Below, piece after piece: positions 45,901 through 56,403 of a stretch of 64,000 nucleotides of DNA. Source of the stretch: Rhynchonema sp. JSB1_4 (lineage: Eukaryota; Nematoda; Chromadorea; Monhysterida; Xyalidae); NCBI GenBank assembly GCA_030248065.1, contig JASAMV010008978.1, positions 62,001 through 126,000 of the forward strand, read 5' to 3'. Within the stretch, counting starts at the first letter, position 1. Every line of letters starts with the position of its first letter. The notes beneath the pieces are model-generated. The model was given only the letters and a program-made list of their open reading frames with translations, did no database searches and had not been told where the DNA came from. The position numbers and the translations under genes were made by a program.

Positions 45901-47719
45901 TTGTTCGTCTCGATGTTGGCAACAGTATAATAGTAGATCATGAAAACTGACCAAAATTTTCAAATATCAATAGTGGAGGGCCAGCTTTAAGCTGATTCAG
46001 GTTCAAGTCTTTTTTGATCACGTTCTTGCCTGACTAACGAAAGTGTGCTGCATAGTTCCTAAAGCATAAATCACTCGTCCCGGAAAGTAATCTACGATTA
46101 CTGCAAATTACAGACCACGGTGATTCCATCTACCTGACCAATCGTGGTTCGTGCACGTGTCACGACGCGACGTTTATTTGTACACGACCCCCCACCAAAT
46201 ATTTATTGAACAATCTGGATAACATTGAACCGGGTTGGTGTTGATTAGATTGATGTTTTGGAGTGTTTGGCTACAGCAGGCTGAGTCACGAAAACTTTGG
46301 CCCGAGAAATGGGCTCAATGTGGTGTGGAAATTTTTGCCTGAACATGTGGACGGAGTTGACGGAGAGAGTTGAGTGGGGATTAGAATCAAAATAAAAATC
46401 GTTACAAGCCATTGGTGTTTATATTTCTCATGCAGAATTATTTGCAGGTCTCTACTTATTCGTCGGGTTTTCCGACGCCGAAACACAATACCTGCGTGGC
46501 AACCTGCAGATTCCCTTGCACAAAGCGGCCGGATTTGCGCGGGATCACACTTCGGTCTGGCACGACATTAGGGATCAGCTACAGTACTTCATGGAACAAT
46601 TGGACACTTGGGTACGTCCACGGAGAGCGCATTCGAAAACACAGTCATCCTTGCGCTAAGATTGCGGTGACAATCAAAATTTATGTAGATGCGGTATGTT
46701 GTAGAGTATGTACCTCTACTCTACGGACTTTTTCATCACATCACTGTAACTGAAACATCACATACATCGGGTCTGTGCTTTGCGCTTTCTGCAAGTGTTC
46801 GTGAAATCCAGATGTGCACCTGGCTGTTCTTTCATAAAATGCATGTCGCGTGAACAAAACTGGCAGACTTTGCACAACTGTGTCGACTACCTACTTATAC
46901 CTCTAACTCAGCAGCGCCGCTCGTGACCTAACGCGCTGATGTTTCAGAATCCAACATGTTTCATTCGACACTACAAAAGGGTCGAGAACAACGTCGTCTA
47001 TCAAATGGGTGTCCGAAACGAAACCGGCGACGATTATGTCTTTGGCGGCCCTGCCAGCGTGAGTGCATCAAAATTTTTGCCCACATTGATGTATACATGA
47101 TTGTAGTGGTGGTTTCGACCCTTGGCGTCACATTTCTCCATCTCTTGGTGAAAACGCTATAGTTAATAAAGATGCTGCAACGGTCTGCTTTATTGCTGTG
47201 AGATGATTATTATTAGCACAATAAGAAATTACATTGCGCGTTGTGAACGTGTATACCTGATCGTCCAGGGTTTCCCAGAAGGTGGAGAATTTTTCTTGTC
47301 CATTTTTGGATTGCAGACAATGAGGACAAATTTTTGTTTCAATCATATTTTGTGATGGAGCTGGAGCACTAAGTTCGACCAGCGTAAAAGTTATTCATTT
47401 GGTGCAGTGGAACAACTGTTACGCTGGTCGAAATTAGTAATCCAACGCTATCACAAAATATGAGTCAAACAAAAATACACAAAATTTACAGATCTGCCGT
47501 CCCGCACTGACCGAACTGCGCAATCGCTGGTTTACAGGCGACTCAGTCGCCTATCAACTATTGCTGTCAACGATAAAGGAGATGACGATCAAAGATAAAC
47601 TGCCCGAAGAACTCAGTCAGAGCACCAAAGTCGGTCCGGCAATCAGTCCAACGCTGCCTGTGCTGATATCAATATCTTGTCTCGCTGCTAACATTGGACA
47701 ATGGCATGTGGGCAGATAG
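39949..47719 (+). CDS. Gene C: secreted protein with Thr-rich linker and hydrophobic C-terminus, unrecognised family
   Basis: Proposed exons: 39949-40077, 40391-40610, 41071-41127, about 44434-44567, 44618-44743, 44794-44853, 45014-45149, 46448-46611, 46948-47058, 47492-47719 (TAG). All phases agree, and two introns are exactly 50 bp. Exon 1 starts with a signal peptide, MHQLLIVVLLATNSFSVIG. Exons 2-3 contain a mucin-like poly-Thr linker of about 25 Thr. A globular part follows with scattered cysteines (KCSQWCKCLDDQSRDCHQLP; NPTCFIRHYKRVE). The end (PTLPVLISISCLAANIG) is hydrophobic and could signal GPI attachment. Joining exons 1-3 to the rest crosses a 3.3-kb intron and is the weakest step; they could be two genes. 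I do not recognise the family. Confidence 0.55.
41526..41812. mobile_element. Foldback MITE with TTTCGGG repeats
   Basis: Inverted ends GGGCTCCACCAGATAGAC and GTCTATCTGGTGGAGCCC are perfect. Each arm holds two to three TTTCGGG (CCCGAAA) units and a CTATGTCCATG segment. It lies in the long gene C intron. Confidence 0.88.
42904..43536 (-). other. Long unsupported ORF, 210 codons
   Basis: A minus-strand open frame of 210 codons without an ATG at its start. It contains no recognisable domain and its composition (many Lys, Ser, Cys) looks like chance AT-rich translation. It overlaps a plus-strand hydrophobic ORF. It lies within the proposed gene C intron. Listed only for its length. Confidence 0.15.
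45395..45926. mobile_element. Foldback element, about 530 bp
   Basis: Left arm GTTGCCGACATCGAGACGAA and right arm TTCGTCTCGATGTTGGCAAC are inverted. Further inverted matches occur inward (TTTATACCGAAA, AAACACCGGT). It lies in the gene C intron between exons 45014-45149 and 46448-46611. Non-coding. Confidence 0.75.
47347..47459. mobile_element. MITE, TATTTTGTGAT ends, copy 2
   Basis: Perfect ends TATTTTGTGAT and ATCACAAAAT, with inner inverted TTCGACCAGCGTAA / TTACGCTGGTCGAA. Homologous to 29160-29264. It lies about 30 bp before the acceptor of the last gene C exon. Confidence 0.8.
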
Positions 47720-49425
47720 CAGTGGATACTTGTTTTGCGGGTGTTGATTTATTGTTGGTATATGTACTGTAGATGGCAGATTTCCTTTCTTTATGACCTC
47801 TTTCCTCAGATTTGCTGTTTATGCGACCCAATTGCAAAACACCGCATAGATTTCTATCGATTCTATATTTGCAGAGTTCTTCACGTTGTGGTTTCGACGC
47901 AAGTTATGGCTTTCAGCGGTTCATTCATTTATTTGTATGTACGGTAATTGAACGGCATTGGTACGGTCAATTTCGATGAGCCGTTTGCTTTTAAAGATGT
48001 TTTTGGTGTACGTGTGCGTGTGTGTGTGTGCCTTATTTGCCAGCTTATATGGTTTGTGTGTGTGATATGAAAACATTTTATTTTGTTACGCAGTCAAATA
48101 AACTTTGTGAGTTTACGGCAGTTCGGTGAGCTTATAGATTTCTATATGATGACTTTTTACAGAATAATTTATCCTGAACAAAGAAGCATCCCCTCAGTAT
48201 TGGTTCTATGAATTATTGAATTTCCTCACGTTATTTTGTCAGAGTGGCACACTATATCAGAAATTTAAAATTCACTCGTCAACCATTTAATTCAAAGTAT
48301 TGATACATACAAAATTTTGTGCTCTGAAAAAATCGCTCGCTGTGTTTTAAGTTGCTCAGTTTTTCTTTCGAAAATTTCATTCTTCTTTTCCAAATTTTAT
48401 TTTCTTGCGCGCTGTATTTGCCCCAAAACAATGCGACGTTACTTAGAAATTCTACTGCTAGACAAAACTGCAGTTCACTACTTTTTATTCTTTTTGTTTT
48501 TCACGGACGATTATTTTTGTTTTCTGTAAATATTACATCTAAATCCGCTCACCTCTACGTTTATGCATGTACAGCTGATTAAAAAACGCACTGGTTGCAA
48601 AAACATAAAGGAGTCATGATGATTTAATTTTTGTGTCCCACCAAGAGCAAACCATGATGTTGTCAACAAACCGCAATCACAGAAACACCGCATTCTGCAA
48701 AGGAATCATACAGCTTACTGGGCAAATGTAAGAAAAGAGGAATTTCTAATTGTATTGTGGTTTCAGTCACTCACAATATGAAGTCGATACATTCAGGTGC
48801 CTATAAGGCTCAGGGACCAACACGAGAGCATAAGATGGGGATATCCTGTTGCAGAATGACAGAACCATCGTTGGTTAGCACATTCAGACTCGTAAACATG
48901 CTTAGGCTTCTTCTGGGCATTATAAACGTTAATCTTTATTAACCATTGTCGTCATTTACCGTGCCGCTTGCGCACACGCCATTGCAATGTGGTTTATATG
49001 ACTACGTGAAGAAAACATGCTGCACAGGAAATAGCGGTACAAAAGCGCATTGATATACAAAATTGCATATATATACATTAGATACATTGCATAAAGTGTT
49101 GATAAAAGTAAATACCGCCCTATCCTAAAAGCAAATAATGACACATGTGTGTCTTGTGTGTGCTAAACTCCAAGGTAAAAAGTCTTTTTTTTGTAAATTA
49201 CGCAGGTTTGTGAATGGGAATTGTAAAAAAAAAGTTCCGTTCCTGCTGGGTATTTTGCAATCTTACATCGTTCTTTCTCATCAGGCTTCTCTTCCTGGAC
49301 GTCCGTCTTTATCACACTCTTGTGATAGAAAATCCTTAATTCTATGACATCATTATTTTTGCCGGAGCAATGTTTTGTCCCACAAGACAGCAATAACAAC
49401 ATTAACAGAATTTCAATCTAATTAA
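47720..49425. other. Intergenic, gene C to DEG/ENaC
   Basis: AT-rich sequence with only short ORFs, including a small GTGTGT run near 48010. The DEG/ENaC promoter should lie at the right end. No repeat shared with the rest of the window is seen. Confidence 0.45.
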
Positions 49426-52400
49426 ATGTGGAGAGATCGCGAAAGACTGCTTGCGAAACAGCGCAAGTATGCCCGTACGTGGGCCGAGTCAACGTCGGCG
49501 CACGGCTGGGCACATTTGGCCGCTTCAACGGGCAACAAGTTCATGTTGACCATTTGGGTGGTTATTCTTGTGGTCTGCATCGCTGGACTGATTGCCACAA
49601 CCGTTGTCAACGTTCAGCAGTTTGTTTGGTTTTAGTTTCATCTAATTCCTCATTTGAATCGGTGTGAAGACTGAAGGCACAAAGTTTGTCAGCTATGTAC
49701 ATACATATGTGATTTTTTTCAGGTACGTGCGACCTCCGAGATATGACCGTTCTTCGCAGTACGAAACGAACGATCAGTTGAACTTCCCGGAGATCAAGAT
49801 TTGCAACTTTAACCGGTTGACAACAATAGTGACATTTTATTCATTCTCATATCTGTGTCCTGGGTTTTGCTTCGCATGATGGTTTTCTCAGATTGTCGCA
49901 GACGAAGCTGGAAGCGTACAATTTAACCGACCCAAATATGATCCTGTACATTCTGTCGTTATTCAGCGGCGTAGAATACATCGATCTTCAATATCCACCG
50001 GAAATCAATCAGAGCACAATCGATGCGTTAGACAGGTAATTGTGATTAGGACATTTTTGTTTGGCACTGGATTTTGTTACGGTGCTGTTCCTCTAGTACA
50101 GCATCTGCATCCCCCGAACATTCCAAAAAAATGTTTCTGACTAGAGCATCCGACAGCTTTTCTCCCGACGAAAAACAAAAAACCGGCACACAGCTTCACG
50201 ATCGAGGTGCTGTTGTGTCCGCTTGGTGCTGCGCCTATTTTGTAGCGCGTCAGGCAGAGAATAATGATGCAGTTGAGACAAATTTAGGACCAACTAAGAA
50301 AGAAATGGCACGTCCTCATCATTGCAGTTGGATGCGTTTGCATAATCTCAGCTTGTCGTGACGATATTGTGCAAGCTTATGTTGTGTCTGACAAGAGTGC
50401 GCGGGCCTAGAAAACCCACGTACTGATAACGGAATGTGAATGCTTATACTGTGTGACTTAGCGTTGCTTGTTCAGTTGCAGTGCAGTTGGATTTGCGGAA
50501 TGGAATGAATAAAGTAGCAGTAGAAAGCCAACAGTGAATAAGAGTCTTCTCGTCACTATATTCTGGCATAATCCTGTCGCGTCGAGTCGAATCCGAGTGC
50601 GAAAGAAGTCCAATGTCGTGTCCCCTGGTCGTGCAGCCATTTGTTGTGTGAGCTGGCACAAAATTTTGAACAAAAGTTGATTATGTGCACATTTTGTGAC
50701 GTGCATTGAAAATTTATGGCCACGTGTGCGCAAATGTGAAATCCAGTGACGAAATTCAACGGCGTCGTGTGACATTCGATTCGTGTTGGCAACGTCGCTC
50801 ACTTCTCAAGGGGGAGGAGGAGCATAGTCGTCCACTGCATGCAGCTCCTGGAGGGTGGTCGCACCTCCAGTACAACCCTTCAACACTCATACGTTGAACA
50901 TCAACTCCAATAGCCAACCAATCACTCCAAACGGTCAACAATAGTCGAAGTCGATGGCAACGAACTGCAACGAACAGCAACAAACGACGAACGAGGGCGA
51001 AGCGAACAGACGAGACTCCCCAAACGCGTATGCAGTCACCGACAGGCTGTCTGACGTTGCGGACAAGGCCGGACCGAGGACAGTTGGGAGGGCCACAGAT
51101 GGATTCATACCTGATGGTCACTCAAGGTGACACTGAGCCGATTGGACTGGAATTGTGATCGATTCATCATTTGAGCGAGATTCATTTGAACGCAGGGATG
51201 ATTCATTTGAGATAGAAATTTGAGGCATATTCATTTATTGAGCTTCTTGAGGGGGAGAATGTCGTGACGATATTGTGCAAGCTTATGTTGTGTCTGACAA
51301 GAGTGCGCGGGCCTAGAAAACCCACGTACTGATAACGGAATGTGAATGCTTATACTGTGTGACTTAGCGTTGCTTGTTCAGTTGCAGTGCAGTTGGATTT
51401 GCGGAATGGAATGAATAAAGTAGCAGTAGAAAGCCAACAGTGAATAAGAGTCTTCTCGTCACTATACAGCTCAACGGCGGATGTGCTTACGAAACTCGGT
51501 CATGATTGCTTGCCCACGCTGCTACAGGCCGCGGTATTCACAATTGACTATTTTAAACTTACTGCCTTTTTCTTGGTGTCATGTCCTTTTCGAAGCAGTA
51601 CTCGCAGTTGAAGAACATGAGATTTAAGGCCAAACGGCAACAAAACCAAATGGTCGATAACAATCTTGGTGATCGCTGATGTAAACAAACCGGAGCGGAC
51701 AACCTAGTCACCGTACATCAAGGTGACTAAGTGCCCGTTAAGTTAAGTGCCCGACTTAAGTCCGATCAACAAGTTTGATATCGACCATTACATACATGTT
51801 ACAGGCTGGTTTACTCCACCATTATCAGCTTACACACGTGTTACAGATGTACGGAATTTCGATGGGTTTGGATGATAACGGCAATCATGTTTGCGTGGCG
51901 CCCGATCACAAAAATGAATACATGCACATGAAGGCGAGCATTGATCAGAAGTTTGGTCAGTGTTGGACGTTGAAACTCGAGGATGGCTGGGAACAGATGG
52001 AGGGAGCTGGTTGGTTCAGATTGGTAAACGCGCAGTGATTGGACCGCAGATCGATACACCGAAAAACTAGTTGTACATAATATTTCTTTAAAAATTGCTT
52101 TGTTTTCATGGGTCGAAAACTCGTTGTCGCTGGTTCTCTATGTGGATCCCCATGATGTGGTGCCCGAAGTGACCAACAACTACTGGGCGAGTGGACTCGT
52201 CTTGTTCTTCGGAAGCGAAAGTGCCGATTTTGTCCCGCTGGCACCCAGACAGCGGCATTGGGTGTCCATGCAGGTTTTTGGATTTTAGCGCTCAACTTGG
52301 CAATTTTGAAACACCGTCAAACCCAAGAATGCAGCCCCAGTAAGGTTTATGCTTTCAGATGGAGCAATCCCAGTACAAACTTGACAGCAGCAGTCTCTGC

Positions 52401-53702
52401 CAGCCACCGCCCCGGCCGGTCTTGCTTTACAACGGTTCGCGAACTATAGTTCATGAATAACTTGTCAACAGAATTGACTTCAAACGAACTACCCTCTGGG
52501 GAAAACATCTGGGCCTAGGCATGTCGAGAATTTCTCCGCCTATTGGTTTCAGACACCAAGTTCACGTACGGCTCCAAAGAAACCTGCGAAGAGGAATGTC
52601 GATATTTCTGGCTGTTTGCACAAATCTGCGGCTGCAGTGGGCTGCTGCCGGGCGTCGGCTACAACAGCTGTCAACCATCCGTGATTCCAAACTGCAGTGC
52701 GATTGCCTTCGATGGAGCCTATGTGAACAAGTTCGTGGTGGTGCAACATATGCCTTTCCGAAACTATACATAGCTATTACATCCAGTTTGACAGATTCAT
52801 CTTTTAGAACATTGAAGCGCGCTGGTGACGCATGTGTCAAACGCAGGTGTCTACCTTTGTGCACGCAGTCCACATATCAAACGTCGGTCACCTCCACCAG
52901 TGTGAGTGTTGAAACGTAACTTATCGAGTCCAGCATACGAAGCTGTCGGCAAAGTGTCGAGTTTATTTGCCGACGTTTGCCTCATTGTTTCGATTTTAGC
53001 TGCTGTCATCACCCGAAATGCAGAAAGCCGTGGCCGATTACATTAGAAAAATCGATAGCGAATCAGTCTTGTTCCCGCCAAACGCAAGTGTTGCAGAATA
53101 TCTTGTTGTCGTCGACGTGTACTTTCGCACGATGAATTCGCTGGTTGGTCCATCCTCTGCTACTTATTCCGCGACTTTTCAGGCCCGACCTTTTCAGGCC
53201 CTGTTTTTCAGGGTCGGTCGATTCAGGCCCAGCATATTTGACTCATTTACAGGCTTAGGCTTAGGCTCCAGCCGGATCTGAATGGCCGGGCCTGAACCTG
53301 TGCCCCGGGACCGAACCGTCGCACAATAACGAATTATAACATGCGCAGAATCGCCTGCTTACGACAGAAAGTCATATCTCCCCGTAATGCATGTCATTGC
53401 ATCCCATATCCCAGGTGTTCTACACGCATCGCCGTCAATTGTTCACCGACTTTCTGTCCAACATGGGTGGTCAGCTGTCGCTGTGGTGCGGCATCAGTTT
53501 CATCACCATGTGTCATGTGATTGTCGAACTGGTGCACTGTGCCAGCGCGTTCTGCCAGAAACGACGGCGCAGAATCGGTGACAGTGGCAATAGCGAACAG
53601 GAACGAAGTGAAGAAAATAGCATGCACGAAACTGACACTCATTCGAACAGGACACTTGAGTCAAAACGTTCGCTTTCAGGTGATAAGAATGAGCCTAGTT
53701 GA
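49426..53702 (+). CDS. DEG/ENaC (degenerin) sodium channel subunit
   Basis: Exons: 49426-~49623, 49723-49815, 49892-50035, 51470-51533, possibly ~51590-51647, 51847-52023, ~52112-52273, 52359-52434, 52553-52730, 52808-52901, 53000-53143, 53415-53702 (TGA). Exon 1 has the His-Gly gating motif (TSAHG, residues 23-27) and TM1 (39-61). Exon 2 ends in the hallmark FPEIKICNFN. Exons 8-10 hold the Cys-rich ectodomain (TCEEECRYF, CGCSG, CVKRRCLPLC). Exon 11 has YLVVVDVYFRTMN. The last exon holds TM2, GGQLSLWCGISFITM, with the G-x-S selectivity motif (GIS), and a basic then Ser/Glu-rich cytoplasmic tail. Such subunits form trimeric amiloride-type cation channels in nerve, muscle or epithelia. An LTR element sits between exons 3 and 4. 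The acceptors at exons 2 and 7 are not clean. Confidence 0.88.
50354..51466 (+). mobile_element. Small non-autonomous LTR retrotransposon (TRIM-like)
   Basis: Two apparently identical 207-bp LTRs, 50354-50560 and 51260-51466, begin TGTCGTGACG and end CGTCACTATA. A 5-bp target duplication CAGCT flanks them (50349-50353, 51467-51471). A purine tract (GAGGGGGAGAA) abuts the right LTR as a polypurine tract. The internal 699 bp hold no gag, protease or RT, so it needs helpers. A short Arg-rich frame near 50990-51110 may be the remnant of a polyprotein end. Matching LTRs indicate recent insertion. Confidence 0.93.
53165..53340 (+). repeat. 'TTCAGGCCCG' dispersed repeat, copy 2
   Basis: Homologous to 2343-2493, with the same CTCCAGCCGG core and GTCGCACAATAACG tail. 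It begins 21 bp after the predicted donor (53144) of the DEG/ENaC exon ending at 53143 and fills most of the last intron. Confidence 0.8.
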
Positions 53703-54104
53703 GGATTTATGGTTGAGAATACTTTGTTGTGCACAGTGTGTAACTCTTTTAATTTCACTGTGAAAATGAAGCGGTGTGTACATATATGTGTATTCCCGTG
53801 TTTTACTCATTTATTTGACGGCGAGCACTGCGCTCTGATTCACAGCGTTTCGTTTGTGATGACTGCAAGGACAACTAAATGATTACCCGCGGGTTGCAAG
53901 CAGTACAGCAGTTGAACGAGAAACATGAACACCAATCACTTACTATAAGTATAATCACCAACATTCACGTCATAACAAAACGCAGTCACTGAAATTTGCT
54001 ATACAATTTCCGTTACGAATTCAGCCATTCTTCATCCCACTTACAACAGCAGTTACACGATCATTAAGCACAGGTTTCGACTATATTTCCTCACCATTCT
54101 GGGC

Positions 54105-54524
54105 ATGAATTTTCCTAAAGTGTTCAGCAATAAATCTAAACCTGCCGCTCCGAATCATAATAAGGTTGAGCAACAACGCAGCGCTGATCTGCAGCAACGG
54201 CAAGAACTGGCTGAAGTTGAATTCGTTCGAAGTGCAACGGAGCGTTTGCAGACGGTGGCCGACATTTACGAGCAGCTCGGAACGGATCTGGCAAATGTCG
54301 GAGCGACAAGAACCGACGAACTCAACCGGCTTTTAACTGAATTCCAACGGAGGGCACACGAATTGCGACAACTGGCTGTGGAGCAGCAAGAAGCGGAGTC
54401 CGATGATGAAGAACCAGAAAACAAGACGAAGAAGAAGAAAAGTCGTCGTAAAGGAAAGCAAAATAAAAGTCGTAGAGGAAGAGAAGAGTCAGAGACACGT
54501 CGTCGTCCATGCAATATAATGTGA
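54105..54524 (+). CDS. Single-exon coiled-coil protein with polybasic tail and CaaX box
   Basis: An intact 139-codon ORF starts at an ATG. It has a short basic N-terminus, a long heptad-rich helix (about residues 25-100, Gln/Glu/Leu/Arg-rich: ADIYEQLGTDLANVG), an acidic patch (ESDDEEPE), then a strongly Lys/Arg-rich tail (KKKKSRRKGKQNKSRRGR). It ends RRRPCNIM, a CaaX box in which a terminal Met favours farnesyl addition. Polybasic plus prenyl signals predict attachment to the inner face of the plasma membrane. An AATAAA lies 71 bp after the stop (54595). No family is recognised. Confidence 0.65.
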   Translation: MNFPKVFSNKSKPAAPNHNKVEQQRSADLQQRQELAEVEFVRSATERLQTVADIYEQLGTDLANVGATRTDELNRLLTEFQRRAHELRQLAVEQQEAESDDEEPENKTKKKKSRRKGKQNKSRRGREESETRRRPCNIM

Positions 54525-54695
54525 AACACCGTGATACGTACGGGAATTCTCTTGAAAAATCTCGACCAAAATAACCCGGCGATCGAATATATCAAATAAA
54601 AAATCAAAATATATAAAAATAACCAACACGAGTGCTACAAAGACATTTATCTTGCTATCGTTTCAAAATATACCAAAGCACCCAGGACCTTGTAC

Positions 54696-55614
54696 CTTGT
54701 ATCCGCATTATTTCATTTTCCATGCATGATGCACGCAGCAGCAGTGTACTCTTGGAAACTCTTGTTCGAACACTCGTTTGAACAGCAGTATCGTTTCAAA
54801 TTAATTTCTTTGATTTGAGTCGAACGAAAGCATGCGAACAGTTCATAGGACGCGTGGAAGTTCTAGATTTTCATTCCTGATGACTTTCCTTCATCATTTG
54901 GTTATTTTTTATTAAGCTTTGATAACGTAAAAGTACCCATGATATTTTGGCCCTTCACGCACCAGTTTGAACTGGTATTTTTGGCAATGAAAATCTGGTT
55001 TACTGTTGGATGAAAAATCGATGGTCCAAAAAAATAAATGCAACTAGAGCCTTTTTTCGGGGGCATTAAATGGAAAGCTCCAATAAATTTCTTGATGTGG
55101 CAATTTAATTTCCTAAATGCCAGAATCCCGAGTTACGTCAAATATCCGATCCGATCGCCAAGTTCGATATCGCTCGAGAAGGCTTTCGCGTGTCTTTTTG
55201 ATACTGAATTCTGTTGCGAATTTCACTGCTTATTTGTTAATTTGAGGGTTTTATTCAATATATATTAAAACTAATGGTGTTGAATACCTGGTAGAAGCAT
55301 TGATCAACAACATATTTGCGACAAAGCTTATTGACACGGTGATGAAAGATATCAATACCCCGGTATCAGCCCGTTTGGCGTGCTAAGGTGTATTTATGCT
55401 TTCTGTATGGCATGTCGTAATGAAGCCAAGGATAAAAAAGACGACTGTAAAACAGGATGTCAGAACAGAAAAAGCTGTGGATATGAATATAGGAACAAAA
55501 AAGTAAAGTTTGCATCTGTTCTTTTTGGACGTGTGCTCAGCACAAACGATAGTTTCGCATATACGTACATCTTGGTGTTGGTTTTGCTTTTGGCACGCGC
55601 ATTCCAAAACCAAT
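54696..55614. repeat. Duplicated block X, unit 1
   Basis: Closely matches 59564-60480, starting at CTTGTATCCGCATTATTTC. Inside, a frame open in unit 2 is stopped here by one change (GCGTGCTAAGG against GCGTGCTTAGG at about 55385). The right edge passes directly into a hAT fragment. Confidence 0.85.
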
Positions 55615-55984
55615 TCAAACAGGCGAGCAACGTGGAGTCTGTCGATAGCTTACGACACGCTCAATAACTGTACAGTAAACGGTATGGGGTATCATATATT
55701 ATACATGCAGCGGTTGTTGGGATGTCTGGGAACTGTATGAGACCATCGCAACACTATTTCAAACAGAAATATAAGCGCCGCAGGCAATTTTTTGAGAATA
55801 ATGAGCAATAAAACACATGAAAACATCCCTTTTACCTTAAAAAGGTCAGAAAATAACGAAAAAAAAGTGAAGAAATAATAAAAAAGTGGCCTTACTTTTT
55901 TAAAATTTAAAATAAAATAAGTGGCCAACTTTTTTTTAAATTGTTTTTACAAAATTTTTTTACTTTTTTCTTAATCCAACCCTG
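55615..55984. mobile_element. hAT element right part, second copy
   Basis: Homologous to 38569-38942 and ends AATCCAACCCTG. The 8 bp after it, ACTGTGAC (55985-55992), occurs once at the matching place in the other duplicated unit (62881-62888), which is therefore an empty site. The left end of the element is missing. Confidence 0.85.
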
Positions 55985-56194
55985 ACTGTGACACAACTAG
56001 ACATACACTGTATATACAGCCAAATCATCTCACGCCTGTTGTGCAACATATTCTAAAAATCAGGCTCGAACGTGTACGTCAGCTTGGCACCCGAGAACGT
56101 GAATATCCAATCACTGACGAGGTCGAACACGATTCGGTTGCCACTCGAGCGCTTGGCGCACATGAAGTCATCTTCGTCGGAATTGGCTTAAAAT
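55985..56194 (-). pseudogene. Orphan copy of the last exon of the CUB gene
   Basis: Closely matches 62881-63097. It carries the same 134-bp terminal exon (56053-56186, minus strand) including FMCAKRSSGNRIVFDLVSDW, with the reading frame and a stop (TAG here, TAA in the other) intact. One codon differs: Ser here against Cys (KRSC) in the full gene. No other CUB exons follow upstream, so it is a partial duplicate. Confidence 0.75.
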
Positions 56195-56403
56195 TGCCAG
56201 CCTTAAAATTGGCTTAAATGTTTTTTTTATTCCAGCCAAAATCTGCGCAACACGATAAAAAAAGAGCGCTCAAGTGCAAAATAGGGGTATTTTTGTTACA
56301 TAATGTGTTCTAGCATATAAAGCACAGGTGATACGAAAACCATGAAAACCATCCAATGGTCGATAAGTACCAACCATAGTCAGGTACACATACTGCAGCC
56401 ATA

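Noticed and set aside
50561..51259. Interior of the LTR element as gag/pol coding
   Set aside because: No retroviral-type zinc knuckle, protease or RT motif is visible. The longest ORF is an antisense Arg/Cys-rich frame without support.
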